A stretch of DNA of 64,000 bases from Actinokineospora enzanensis DSM 44649. GTDB taxonomy: Bacteria > Actinomycetota > Actinomycetes > Mycobacteriales > Pseudonocardiaceae. The position numbers and the translations under genes are program-made. Positions 33,629 to 41,402 of this stretch are shown here, piece by piece. Every line of letters begins with the position of its first letter. Positions within the stretch are counted from its first letter, which is position 1. The stretch covers positions 50,490-114,489 of the forward strand of contig NZ_KB894431.1 of assembly GCF_000374445.1 (NCBI RefSeq), written 5' to 3'. The notes below the pieces were generated by a model, which had not been told where the DNA came from, ran no database searches, and worked only from the letters and a program-made list of their open reading frames with translations.

Positions 33629-35382
33629 CGGCCCATCACCTCGTCCTCTTCCGCTTGCCGGGTGCGCAGGACGACCTCGCGATAGTCCGGAGAGGACGCC
33701 AGCAGGTCATGGTGCGTGCCGACCTGGGCGACCGCCCCGTCCACGAGCAGGACGACCCGATCCGCGATGTCGAGCACCAGCGGCGACGTCGTGGTCACCA
33801 CCGTCGTCCGACCGCGTCGCGCGGCGGCGAGGCGTTCGGCCATGGCGGCCTCGGTGTGCGCGTCCACAGCGGACGTCGGCTCGACGGCGAGCAGCACGTC
33901 CGGTTCGGCGTAGAGGGCCCGTGCCATCCGCATCCGCTGCTTCTGTCCACCCGAGAGGGTCGTGGCCCCGGACACCACCGCGGACTCCAGCCCGTGGGGC
34001 AGCGCGTCGACGATGTCGTCGGCCACGGAGTCGTGCAGCGCCTTCCGGATCGCGGTGTCGTCCGGTTCCCGGCGGCCCGCGACCGCGCCGCGGACGGTGC
34101 CCGCGAAGAAGTCGGCGTCGTTGTCGGCGACCAGGACGCGTCGGCGCAGCACGTCGACGGCGATCTCGTCCACCCGGACATCCCCCCAGGTCGCGTCGGT
34201 GTCCCGGAAGCGCCCGAGGCGCTCCACCACCGCGATAGCGTCGGCGGGCCGGGCGCTGACGATCGCGGTGAACGACCCCGGCTCGATCACCACACCGGAG
34301 GCCGGTTCGACGAGGCGGGCCTGGCCCGCCGGGCCGGTGTGCCGGACGGGGTCGGCGTCGCGGTACTCCGGCTCCATCCTGAGCAGACCGGTCACCTGGC
34401 GGGCGGCGACCACGGCTCGGGCGATGTCCCCGCCGCCTTCGATGAGGGCGGCGACCGGGACGACCAGCACCGCCACGTACCCGTAGACGGCGACCAGGTC
34501 GCCGATCGAGATCTCCCCGCCCGCGGCCATGCGCGCGGCGATCCAGACGACGACCGCGAGGAACAGCGCGGGGAGGCCGGTGGCGAGCGCCACCACCCAG
34601 CTGGCCGGGTTCCCGACCTGGAACCCCTTCTCGACCAGCTCCCGGGACTGCTTCCGGTAGCGGTCGAGATGCGCGTCCTTGCCGCCGAGGCCGTTGAGCA
34701 CCCGCAGCCCGCCGAGCACGTCGACGAGGCGGCCGGTCAGCCGCCCCTGCAGTCGGCGGTAGCCGGTGGTGGTCTGCTCGATCCGGCGCAGCAGCGGGCC
34801 GATGCAGACGGCCAGGAGCGGGACGCCCGCCAGCACGACGATCGCGAGCAGCACGGAGATGTCGAACATGATCACCGCGATGCACGCGTACGCGACCACC
34901 GCGCCGAACCCGGGCCCGGTGACCGTCATCGCCTGCGCGACCGTCTGGACGTCGCCGATGCCGATCGCGGCCACCTCGCCGCTGTTGAGCCGCTTGGCCA
35001 GGGTCGAGCCGAGCCGGGTCGAGTGCCGCACGGTCGCCCGCACGGTCCGGAACGACGCGTCCATCCTGATCCGGCTCATCGTGCGGTGCCGGGAGATGGC
35101 CAGGACCGCGATGAGCACGGAGGAGACCAGCAGCGCGCCCGCCCACCGGAGCAGGGCCGGTCGGTCGCCGGGGATGAGCCCGTGGTCGATGGCCTGGGAC
35201 AGCACGAACGGCGGCAGCGCCAGGCTGACCATCCACGTGCTGCCCAGCGCCATCCCGGCGGCGATGCGCGACCGCTGCGAGCGGACCAGCCAGAACAGGA
35301 ACGGACCGGGGCCGCTCAGGTCACGCCGGGTCGGCGGACGGTAGGTCTCGACCGCTCCCGGAGCATGCCGACCCATTCCCAT
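33625..35382 (-). CDS. ABC exporter half-transporter, degenerate NBD
   Basis: 585 aa. A membrane domain is followed by an NBD that has lost Walker A: the expected GxxGxGKST is replaced by VSARPADAI near 375-383. The Q-loop glutamine is gone (ADNDADFFAGT), and Walker B reads VLLAVEPTSAVD (Asp to Val, Glu kept). The signature LSGGQKQRMRMARAL (476-490) is perfect. So it cannot bind ATP conventionally but completes the partner's site. ATG 35382 is chosen for AAGGA four bases upstream; GTG 35385 and ATG 35376 are alternatives. First gene of the two-gene operon. Confidence 0.88.
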   Translation of the reverse strand: MGMGRHAPGAVETYRPPTRRDLSGPGPFLFWLVRSQRSRIAAGMALGSTWMVSLALPPFVLSQAIDHGLIPGDRPALLRWAGALLVSSVLIAVLAISRHRTMSRIRMDASFRTVRATVRHSTRLGSTLAKRLNSGEVAAIGIGDVQTVAQAMTVTGPGFGAVVAYACIAVIMFDISVLLAIVVLAGVPLLAVCIGPLLRRIEQTTTGYRRLQGRLTGRLVDVLGGLRVLNGLGGKDAHLDRYRKQSRELVEKGFQVGNPASWVVALATGLPALFLAVVVWIAARMAAGGEISIGDLVAVYGYVAVLVVPVAALIEGGGDIARAVVAARQVTGLLRMEPEYRDADPVRHTGPAGQARLVEPASGVVIEPGSFTAIVSARPADAIAVVERLGRFRDTDATWGDVRVDEIAVDVLRRRVLVADNDADFFAGTVRGAVAGRREPDDTAIRKALHDSVADDIVDALPHGLESAVVSGATTLSGGQKQRMRMARALYAEPDVLLAVEPTSAVDAHTEAAMAERLAAARRGRTTVVTTTSPLVLDIADRVVLLVDGAVAQVGTHHDLLASSPDYREVVLRTRQAEEDEVMGR

Positions 35383-35385
35383 CAC

Positions 35386-35756
35386 GTCCTTTTGTGTCCC
35401 GGTTGCCCGTCAGCTGTTCGGCCAGGTGCGGCCGTGCGTGCCACTGCGGCCCGCTCGATCCGCTCGGCAGGGTGCCGGGCGCGACTCGCGCGCATTTCCT
35501 GTGCGATGGCGCGCGCATACTTGCTCCCGAGCAGGGACGTCAGGACAGGGGCGTCCCGGTCCGTCCGCCCTGTCGGTCGAGGCAGCCGGTCGGGCTTCCC
35601 GCCACAGCGCGTCCTAGGGTGCCGATAGGTCTACATCTGTTGACGAACACTCTACGACACGCGACGGCGAGCGGCCAGATCCATTGGTGGAAACCGGCCC
35701 TTCGCACCGTTCGGGCTTTCGGATCGAGCAGGCATTGCTGGGTGGCGGAGGCGTGA
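35386..35756. other. Intergenic region upstream of the ABC exporter
   Basis: 371 bases. It must include the exporter promoter on the minus strand. No open frame with convincing codon bias and no strong hairpin was found. Confidence 0.4.
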
Positions 35757-36434
35757 TGACCGAATCCGTCAGTGCGCTGCGTTCCAGGTGTCCGGGCGCC
35801 CCCGGCCCGGCCCGCCCCCGGCCGTCGCGGACGCGGGCCGCGCTCGAACTGGGCAGGCGGCTGACCGCGCACGGGTTGATCGACGAACGCGATGACGTGT
35901 TCCTGCTTGAGCCCGGGCACACCCTGGCGAGGCCGTGCCCGTCGCGGACGCGCCGTGGTTCACCGTCGAGAACCGGGACCGGCTGCTGGAGGAAGGTCTG
36001 CGCACCGTCCGCAAGACGGCTGGTTCCGGTGTGGTCACTCGCCGCGACGGCGATCGAGGAGACCACGAGCGCGGTGCCCGACGGCAGCGAGCCGCGGGCG
36101 GTTCGACTGGCAGATCTCCCAGGGGTTCGAGAGCGTCTTCCTGGCGAACCCGCGCCTGGTCGACCTGCCGCTGTTCGGCGTCAGCCTCAACTCCTGCGCG
36201 GGCAGCGCCATCACCATCGCATCGGGACTGGTGCCTGCGACCTGCCGCGGGCGCGGCTGCGCTCGGAGTTCGCACCGAGTGGCGGTTTCACCGCGGCGGA
36301 ACACCTCCGGTCTCGACCTCGCCCACGACGCGCCCGACGACACCGCCGAAACGACCAAGTACATCCAGTACGAGGCCGTCCGGTGGCACCGCAGGCCACG
36401 CCGTGGACCCGCCGATACACGGCCGACGTTCTGA
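35757..36434 (+). pseudogene. Decayed gene remnants (PEP-utiliser-like fragment plus unknown)
   Basis: Protein-like sequence is scattered over all three plus-strand frames. From 35757 comes RAALELGRRLTAHGLIDERD then DVFLLEPGHTL, which resembles the linker region of PEP-utilising (PEP synthase/rifampin phosphotransferase) enzymes. In a second frame from about 35935 comes VADAPWFTVENRDRLLEEGL. In a third from about 36105 comes FDWQISQGFESVFLANPRLV, then DLPLFGVSLNS, and LDLAHDAPDDTAETTKYIQY. Switching frames with no long intact one indicates frameshifts and deletions. I cannot name the parent gene or genes. It could be two different remnants. Confidence 0.45.
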
Positions 36435-36443
36435 GTCGCACCA

Positions 36444-37379
36444 CTACCTGGCATCCTGATTTTTCAGCCATTGTGAGATCGCTTGGTTTGTCTCGTCCGG
36501 CTTTTCCTGCTGGATCCAGTGACCGCAATCCAGAGTGACCACCTCCGCATTGGGCACGAACTCTGCCAGTTTCTCGGATCTCGCGATCGTATCCCGCTCG
36601 CCATAGATCATGAGTGTGGGCTGCTGGATGATCGGGTTCACGTCCGCCAGCAGCCGCCAGTTGCGGTCGAGGTTCCGGTACCAGTTGATACCGCCCGTGA
36701 AACCCGATGATTCGAAAGCGGAGACGAAGACGCCCAGTTCGCTGTCGCTCATGATGGGCTCGCCGAGCGGTGTTTCCGCCCTGGCGAGGTTGATCAGCGC
36801 CATGCCCGGCTCGGGCTCCGTGGGGGAGACGTTCTTCCGGTACATGTTCCGGAGGAACTGGAATGTGTTGTCATCGAATACGGCATCCGCGACGCCCGGC
36901 TGTCGATTGAAGTGGACGAAGTAGAAGTCGCCGCCGAGCATGTCCTCCATGAGCTCGATCCACGGCCTTTCTCCGCGTTCCTGGTAAGGCAGGCTCAGGT
37001 TGATCACCTTGTTCACCCGGTCGGGGTGCAACAGGGTCAGTCCCCAGACGACGAACGCACCCCAGTCGTGGCCGACGAAGGTGGCGTCTTCGTACCCGTA
37101 GTGATCGAGGAGTGCGACGAGGTCACCCGACAGGTGTTCGATGTCGTAGTCCGTCACCTCGGTCGGACGGGACGAGTTGCCGTAACCCCGCTGGTTCGGG
37201 ACGATGACATGATAGCCCGCTGTGGCGAGGACGGGCATCTGGTGGCGCCAGGAGAAGGCGTGCTCCGGCCAGCCGTGGCACAGCACAATGGGTTTTCCCG
37301 GATTGCCCGCTTCGAAGACTTCGAGTTCCACACCGTTGACTGAAACAAGAGTGGGCTCGGGAAAGTCTGTGGGGTTCAA
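36444..37379 (-). CDS. Alpha/beta hydrolase, epoxide hydrolase-like
   Basis: 311 aa from TTG 37379 (AGAGGA six bases upstream). Family motifs: PIVLCHGWPEHAFSWRHQMP (HGxP oxyanion), IVPNQRGYGNSSRP, nucleophile elbow VGHDWGAFVVW (Asp in the Sm-x-D-x-Sm-G form typical of epoxide hydrolases and haloalkane dehalogenases), MIYGERDTIA (acid), and LDCGHWIQQEKP (histidine). The Asp nucleophile and lid region favour epoxide hydrolase over esterase. Cytoplasmic. It is divergent from a WYL regulator with a perfect palindrome between them, suggesting control by that regulator. Confidence 0.87.
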   Translation of the reverse strand: MNPTDFPEPTLVSVNGVELEVFEAGNPGKPIVLCHGWPEHAFSWRHQMPVLATAGYHVIVPNQRGYGNSSRPTEVTDYDIEHLSGDLVALLDHYGYEDATFVGHDWGAFVVWGLTLLHPDRVNKVINLSLPYQERGERPWIELMEDMLGGDFYFVHFNRQPGVADAVFDDNTFQFLRNMYRKNVSPTEPEPGMALINLARAETPLGEPIMSDSELGVFVSAFESSGFTGGINWYRNLDRNWRLLADVNPIIQQPTLMIYGERDTIARSEKLAEFVPNAEVVTLDCGHWIQQEKPDETNQAISQWLKNQDAR

Positions 37380-37521
37380 CGCATGTCCTCTCGATCTTTT
37401 CGGTTGATCAGGCGACGAAGGTTGCCGGAGCTGATGTCGGTGCACCCCCGACGGGCCGAGGGACGCCACGGCCGCGGCGCAGTGGGGCCTGTCGGTGAGT
37501 CATGTCGCCATCCTGCCGACC

Positions 37522-37546
37522 AAACCGGTCAGCTCATGACCGGTTT
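37522..37546. promoter_or_regulatory. 25-bp perfect inverted repeat, candidate WYL-regulator operator
   Basis: Arms AAACCGGTCA (37522-37531) and TGACCGGTTT (37537-37546) match exactly around GCTCA. It ends 19 bases before the WYL regulator start and lies between divergent genes, so it is well placed for autoregulation and control of the hydrolase. Confidence 0.65.
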
Positions 37547-37565
37547 CTGTGCCAGTGTTGTCGGC

Positions 37566-38513
37566 GTGCGAACCGACAGGCTGGTGGCCATTCTCCTCAT
37601 GCTGCAACGGCGCGAACACGTAACAGCCGCGGAGGTCGCCCGCGAGTTGGAGGTCTCCGAGCGCACTGCCCGCCGCGACCTCGACGCCCTGGTCACGGCC
37701 GGGGTGCCCGTGTACTCCACGCAGGGCCGAGGCGGCGGCTGGCGACTCGTGGGCGGCGCCCGCACCGACCTGTCCGGGTTGACCGCGAGCGAGGCCCGCG
37801 CACTGTTCCTGCTCGCAGGCCCGGCCTCGGCCGCGACACCCGCCCTGAAAGCAGCGTTGCGCAAACTCGTCCACGCCCTGCCGGAGCCCTTCCGGGGGCA
37901 GGCCGAGGCAGCGGCATCGTCGTTGGTCACCGACCCGCAACGATGGGGGTCGAGCCGGATCGAGCGCCGACCGCCTCGCTTCCTCGACGAACTCCAGGAC
38001 GCGGTGATCCGCGGCGTCCAGGTGCGGCTCGGCTACCTCGACCGCGAAGGCGCCGAAACCGAGCGAACCGTCCACCCGCTGGGCATCGTCGCCAAAGGCC
38101 CGTCGTGGTACCTCGTCGCCAACACCGAGGCAGGCAGGCGGACCTTCCGGATCGACCGCGTGTCGTCCGCCGAACCGACCGACGATCCCGTGGACCGCCC
38201 CAAGGACTTCGACCTTGCCCGGAGCTGGCGCGAGATCGCCGACGAGATCGACCGCAAACGAACGCCGCTGGAGATCCAGGCGGCCTGCGCGCCCCACGGG
38301 ATGGACATACTCCGGATGGCACTCGGCGATCGACTGGAGGTGGGCGGCTCCGCGACCGACGGCCGCGTCGAGGTCGTGATCCGCGGCCACAATGAGTACA
38401 TGCTCGCCGGTGAACTCGCCGGGCTGGTCGAATGGATCGAGGTGACCGGCCCTCCGGGTGTGCGGGACCACCTGGCCTCGATCGGCAACGCACTCGTCGA
38501 ACGATACGGCTGA
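37566..38513 (+). CDS. HTH-WYL domain transcriptional regulator
   Basis: 315 aa from GTG 37566. The N-terminal DeoR/HTH_11 helix-turn-helix reads TDRLVAILLMLQRREHVTAA, VARELEVSERTARRDLDALV, then YSTQGRGGGWRL (wing). The WYL domain is PLGIVAKGPSWYLVAN (W-Y-L variant) with TFRIDRVSSAEP. A C-terminal WCX extension ends with VTGPPGVRDHLASIGNALVE. WYL domains sense ligands, including nucleotides or nucleic acids. Earlier in-frame starts exist but lie within the operator. It likely controls the divergent hydrolase. Confidence 0.9.
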   Translation: MRTDRLVAILLMLQRREHVTAAEVARELEVSERTARRDLDALVTAGVPVYSTQGRGGGWRLVGGARTDLSGLTASEARALFLLAGPASAATPALKAALRKLVHALPEPFRGQAEAAASSLVTDPQRWGSSRIERRPPRFLDELQDAVIRGVQVRLGYLDREGAETERTVHPLGIVAKGPSWYLVANTEAGRRTFRIDRVSSAEPTDDPVDRPKDFDLARSWREIADEIDRKRTPLEIQAACAPHGMDILRMALGDRLEVGGSATDGRVEVVIRGHNEYMLAGELAGLVEWIEVTGPPGVRDHLASIGNALVERYG

Positions 38514-38671
38514 GCCCAGCCCGGAGCGTACGGTTTCGGCAACACGAGACGCTGGGCACGGGGCAGCGTGCCGTTGTTTCGTTGGCAGGGCGCGGGATTG
38601 GGGTGTCATGGTTGCTAAACTTCAAGTGTCGCCGGACTTTCCGCCGTGCGGGGCCTCCCGGCAGTTCACGC

Positions 38672-39148
38672 TCACTGCTGGGCGCGAACGGTTTCACGGT
38701 CCGGGCTGGTCGCCGATGCCGCGGTGCGGGGCCAAGTCCAGGCGCACCGCACGATGAAGGCGAGCAGGATCACTTCCAGTGCGACACCGAGGCCGTAGAA
38801 GTACGTCCAGGATTCGCCCACCGCGTTCAACGCCGCGTAGGGGACCTGTACCGAGGCGACTACGAGGTTCGTGATGCGGTTCGCCCGGGCGGGCAGCGTC
38901 ATCGACAGCACGATCATGAAGATCGGGATCGCCATGAGCGCGACGAAGGTGGTCAACAACGTCTGGCTGACGTCGAACTCCCAGACGCGGCCTGCCTCGA
39001 TGTTGGCGACGACGCCGGGCCTGAAGAAGGCGATGATGTCCACATAGGCGTAGAAGAACATGACGCCCGCCCACGCCGCGGCCAGCTTGGCCTTCACCGG
39101 GATCCGCGGGTCTTCCAGGGTGGTCGTGGCGGGTTGACGTGTACTCAT
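38672..39148 (-). CDS. DUF6326-type four-helix membrane protein
   Basis: 158 aa with four membrane segments (WAGVMFFYAYVDIIAFF; LLTTFVALMAIPIFMIVLSM; a short third segment near ITNLVVASVQVPYAAL; YGLGVALEVILLAFIVRCAW). N-terminal motif DPRIPVKAKLAAAW. GGAG lies six bases before ATG 39148. The pattern matches the family I know as DUF6326, of unknown function. It is divergent from the kinase gene at 39311 and may be a target of that two-component system (inference). Confidence 0.75.
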   Translation of the reverse strand: MSTRQPATTTLEDPRIPVKAKLAAAWAGVMFFYAYVDIIAFFRPGVVANIEAGRVWEFDVSQTLLTTFVALMAIPIFMIVLSMTLPARANRITNLVVASVQVPYAALNAVGESWTYFYGLGVALEVILLAFIVRCAWTWPRTAASATSPDRETVRAQQ

Positions 39149-39298
39149 CGCAGGCTCCGTTGTCGTGGCGAGGACCGGTGGGTCAACGATCGCCGAGCCC
39201 GGCGGTGGGCACATCGGCGTCGAGGCCGGACCCGCCTCATCCGTTGGGAGAGGCGGCGTCTCGTTCTTTCGGTCGGTCCCCGACGCCCCGGCGGTCTC

Positions 39299-39304
39299 TA
39301 GGCT
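39299..39304 (+). promoter_or_regulatory. -10 element TAGGCT, leaderless promoter
   Basis: The TANNNT hexamer ends six bases before GTG 39311, so transcription should start on the initiation codon. No ribosome-binding site is present. Confidence 0.5.
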
Positions 39305-39310
39305 GGGTGG

Positions 39311-40453
39311 GTGACCACCAATGCCCTGCGCTCGCTGTGGACCGAGCCCCGTGCCGTGGACGCGCCCGAACGGGTGTGGCGCGACTGGCTGCTGGTCGGG
39401 GTGTCGATCGTGGCGGCGCTGCTCGAAGGAGTCCTCCGCGACGACGTCGCCTGGCGGCCGGTGGCGACGATCGTGGCGGTCGGACTCGCGCCGGTGCTGC
39501 TGTGGCGGCGTACCCACCCGTTGGCCTGTGTCGTGGTGGCCTTCGGCACCGCGATGGCGTTGGGGCTGGCGAGCCTGCTGGGCGGGGCCCCCAACGTGGG
39601 CCTCGACACGATGATCTACATCCTGGTGCTCGTCTACACGCTGGTCCGCTGGGGCTCGGGGCGTGAGATCGTGACCGGGCTGGCGGTGGTGGCGGTGGCC
39701 GCGGGAATCGGTACCGTCGCCGACCACATCGGGCCGCCGGACGCCATCGGCGGATTCGCCGTCCTGGCGTCGGCGGCGGCGGGCGGAGCGGCGTCGCGCT
39801 ACCGCGGCGAGAGCTGGCGCCGGGCCTTGGAGCAGAGCCGCGGCCAGGAGCGGGTCGGTCTCGCACGCGAACTGCACGACATCGTCGCCCACCACGTCTC
39901 GGCGATCGCCGTGCAGGCGCAGGCGGGCCGGGCGATGGCCGGGCAGCGACCTGAAGCGGCGCTCCAGGCGCTGGCGGCCATCGAAGGGGAAGCCTCCCGG
40001 ACGCTTACGGAGATGCGGGCGATGGTCCGGGTGCTGCGCGACGCGGCGCCCGCGCAGTACGCCCCCCAGCCCGGCGTCGCCGACCTGGTGTCCCTCGCCC
40101 GACGCGCCCCGGTCCCGATGATCGACGTAAAGTTGCCATCTGACCTGGACGAACTTCCGCCCCAGGTCGACGCGGCGGTCTACCGGCTGGCGCAAGAGGC
40201 ACTGACCAACGCCCTGCGCCACGCGCGCGACGCCTCGCGCGTGGAGATCCGCCTGGTAGAGGGCGCGGGAAGGCTGCGACTACGCGTGACCGACGACGGA
40301 CGGATCGACCCGGCACGGCCGGTGAACCACGGCTTCGGGCTGCTGGGCATGACCGAGCGCGTGCAGCTGCTCGGCGGCACGCTGCGCGCCGGGCCCGCAC
40401 CCGAGGGCGGGTGGACGGTCGACGCCGAACTGCCGACAGGGGTACACCGATGA
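39311..40453 (+). CDS. NarL-family sensor histidine kinase (second system)
   Basis: 380 aa. Four to five N-terminal membrane segments, then the HisKA_3 motif GLARELHDIVAHHVSAIAVQ (phospho-acceptor His). The HATPase has VYRLAQEALTNALRHA (N box), LRVTDDG and NHGFGLLGMTERVQLLGG (G boxes). It is paralogous in layout to the kinase at 16707 and shares its leaderless arrangement. ATGA overlap with the response regulator. The signal is unknown; no extracytoplasmic sensor domain is visible. Confidence 0.92.
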   Translation: MTTNALRSLWTEPRAVDAPERVWRDWLLVGVSIVAALLEGVLRDDVAWRPVATIVAVGLAPVLLWRRTHPLACVVVAFGTAMALGLASLLGGAPNVGLDTMIYILVLVYTLVRWGSGREIVTGLAVVAVAAGIGTVADHIGPPDAIGGFAVLASAAAGGAASRYRGESWRRALEQSRGQERVGLARELHDIVAHHVSAIAVQAQAGRAMAGQRPEAALQALAAIEGEASRTLTEMRAMVRVLRDAAPAQYAPQPGVADLVSLARRAPVPMIDVKLPSDLDELPPQVDAAVYRLAQEALTNALRHARDASRVEIRLVEGAGRLRLRVTDDGRIDPARPVNHGFGLLGMTERVQLLGGTLRAGPAPEGGWTVDAELPTGVHR

Positions 40454-41106
40454 CGGTGCGCGTGCTGGTGGCCGACGACCAGGACCTGGTGCGCACCGGC
40501 CTGTCGATGATCCTCGACGCGCAGCCCGACATCGAAGTCGTCGGCCAGGCCGCCGATGGCCACACTGCCGTCGAGCTGGCGCACCGGCTCCGCCCCGACG
40601 TGTGCCTGGTCGACATCCAGATGCCCGGTCTCGACGGCATCGAGGTGACCAAGCTCCTCGCGGGACGGGGCGTCCCGGACCCGATCGCGGTAGTGGTGAT
40701 CACGACGTTCGACCTCGACGAGTACGTCCACGGTGCGCTCCGGGCAGGCGCCCGGGGCTTCCTGCTCAAGGACGCCGGGCAGGCGCTGCTCGTCCAGGCC
40801 GTCCACGCCGCCGCCGTCGGCGACGCCCTGATCGCGCCGAACGTCACCCGGCGGCTGCTGGCCACCCTCGCCGCCAGGGAACCGTCGAGCCGACGGATCC
40901 AACCGATCGAGCCGCTCACCGAACGCGAGGAGGAGGTACTGACGCTGGTCGCAGGCGGCCGCACGAACGCCGAGATCGCCGCCGAGCTGTTCATCGGCTT
41001 GACGACCGCCAAGACCCACGTCGCCAGCCTGCTGAGCAAACTCGGCGCCCGAAACAGGGTCGAGATCGCGATGTGGGCGTACGACACCGGCCGGGCGGGG
41101 GACTGA
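40450..41106 (+). CDS. NarL/FixJ-type response regulator (second system)
   Basis: 218 aa. Receiver: VRVLVADDQDLVRTGLSMIL, DVCLVDIQMPGLDG (phospho-acceptor Asp), VVVITTFDLDEYVHGALRAGARGFLLKDA. LuxR HTH: LTEREEEVLTLVAGGRTNAEIAAELFIGLTTAKTHVASLLSKLG. It is translationally coupled to the kinase. It probably regulates its own operon or the adjacent divergent DUF6326-type gene, but no direct evidence is visible. Confidence 0.93.
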   Translation: MTVRVLVADDQDLVRTGLSMILDAQPDIEVVGQAADGHTAVELAHRLRPDVCLVDIQMPGLDGIEVTKLLAGRGVPDPIAVVVITTFDLDEYVHGALRAGARGFLLKDAGQALLVQAVHAAAVGDALIAPNVTRRLLATLAAREPSSRRIQPIEPLTEREEEVLTLVAGGRTNAEIAAELFIGLTTAKTHVASLLSKLGARNRVEIAMWAYDTGRAGD

Positions 41107-41402
41107 CTGGATGGTTCCCGGCCGGGTGGCGGCGGCCTGCGGTGGGTCAGCCGACGCACCTGACGTCGGGCGGCCAACGACTGGACGCCGCACAGGCCGG
41201 TGGCGCCGCACATGCGCCGATGCTCCAAGGCCAGGGTCCGCCTGGACCGCAGATCATGTTCACCCCGCATCGCGAGCTGGCCACGCCTAGCGGCAGTAGC
41301 GGCGTGCGAGCGGCTGGGCAGCGCGAAGGCCACCCGGATACCGGTCGCCGACGTCGGTAACTGATCAACCGCCTGGGGCGATGTCCGCACGGAAGAGGCA
41401 CG

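Noticed and set aside
38555..38572. GGCACG-N6-CGTGCC hairpin after the WYL regulator
   Set aside because: Only six base pairs; followed by a T-rich stretch but too weak to call as a terminator.
38609..38757. 49-codon plus-strand frame starting MVAKLQVSPDFPPC
   Set aside because: Its 3' end overlaps the membrane-protein gene and it has no codon bias or domain; treated as intergenic.
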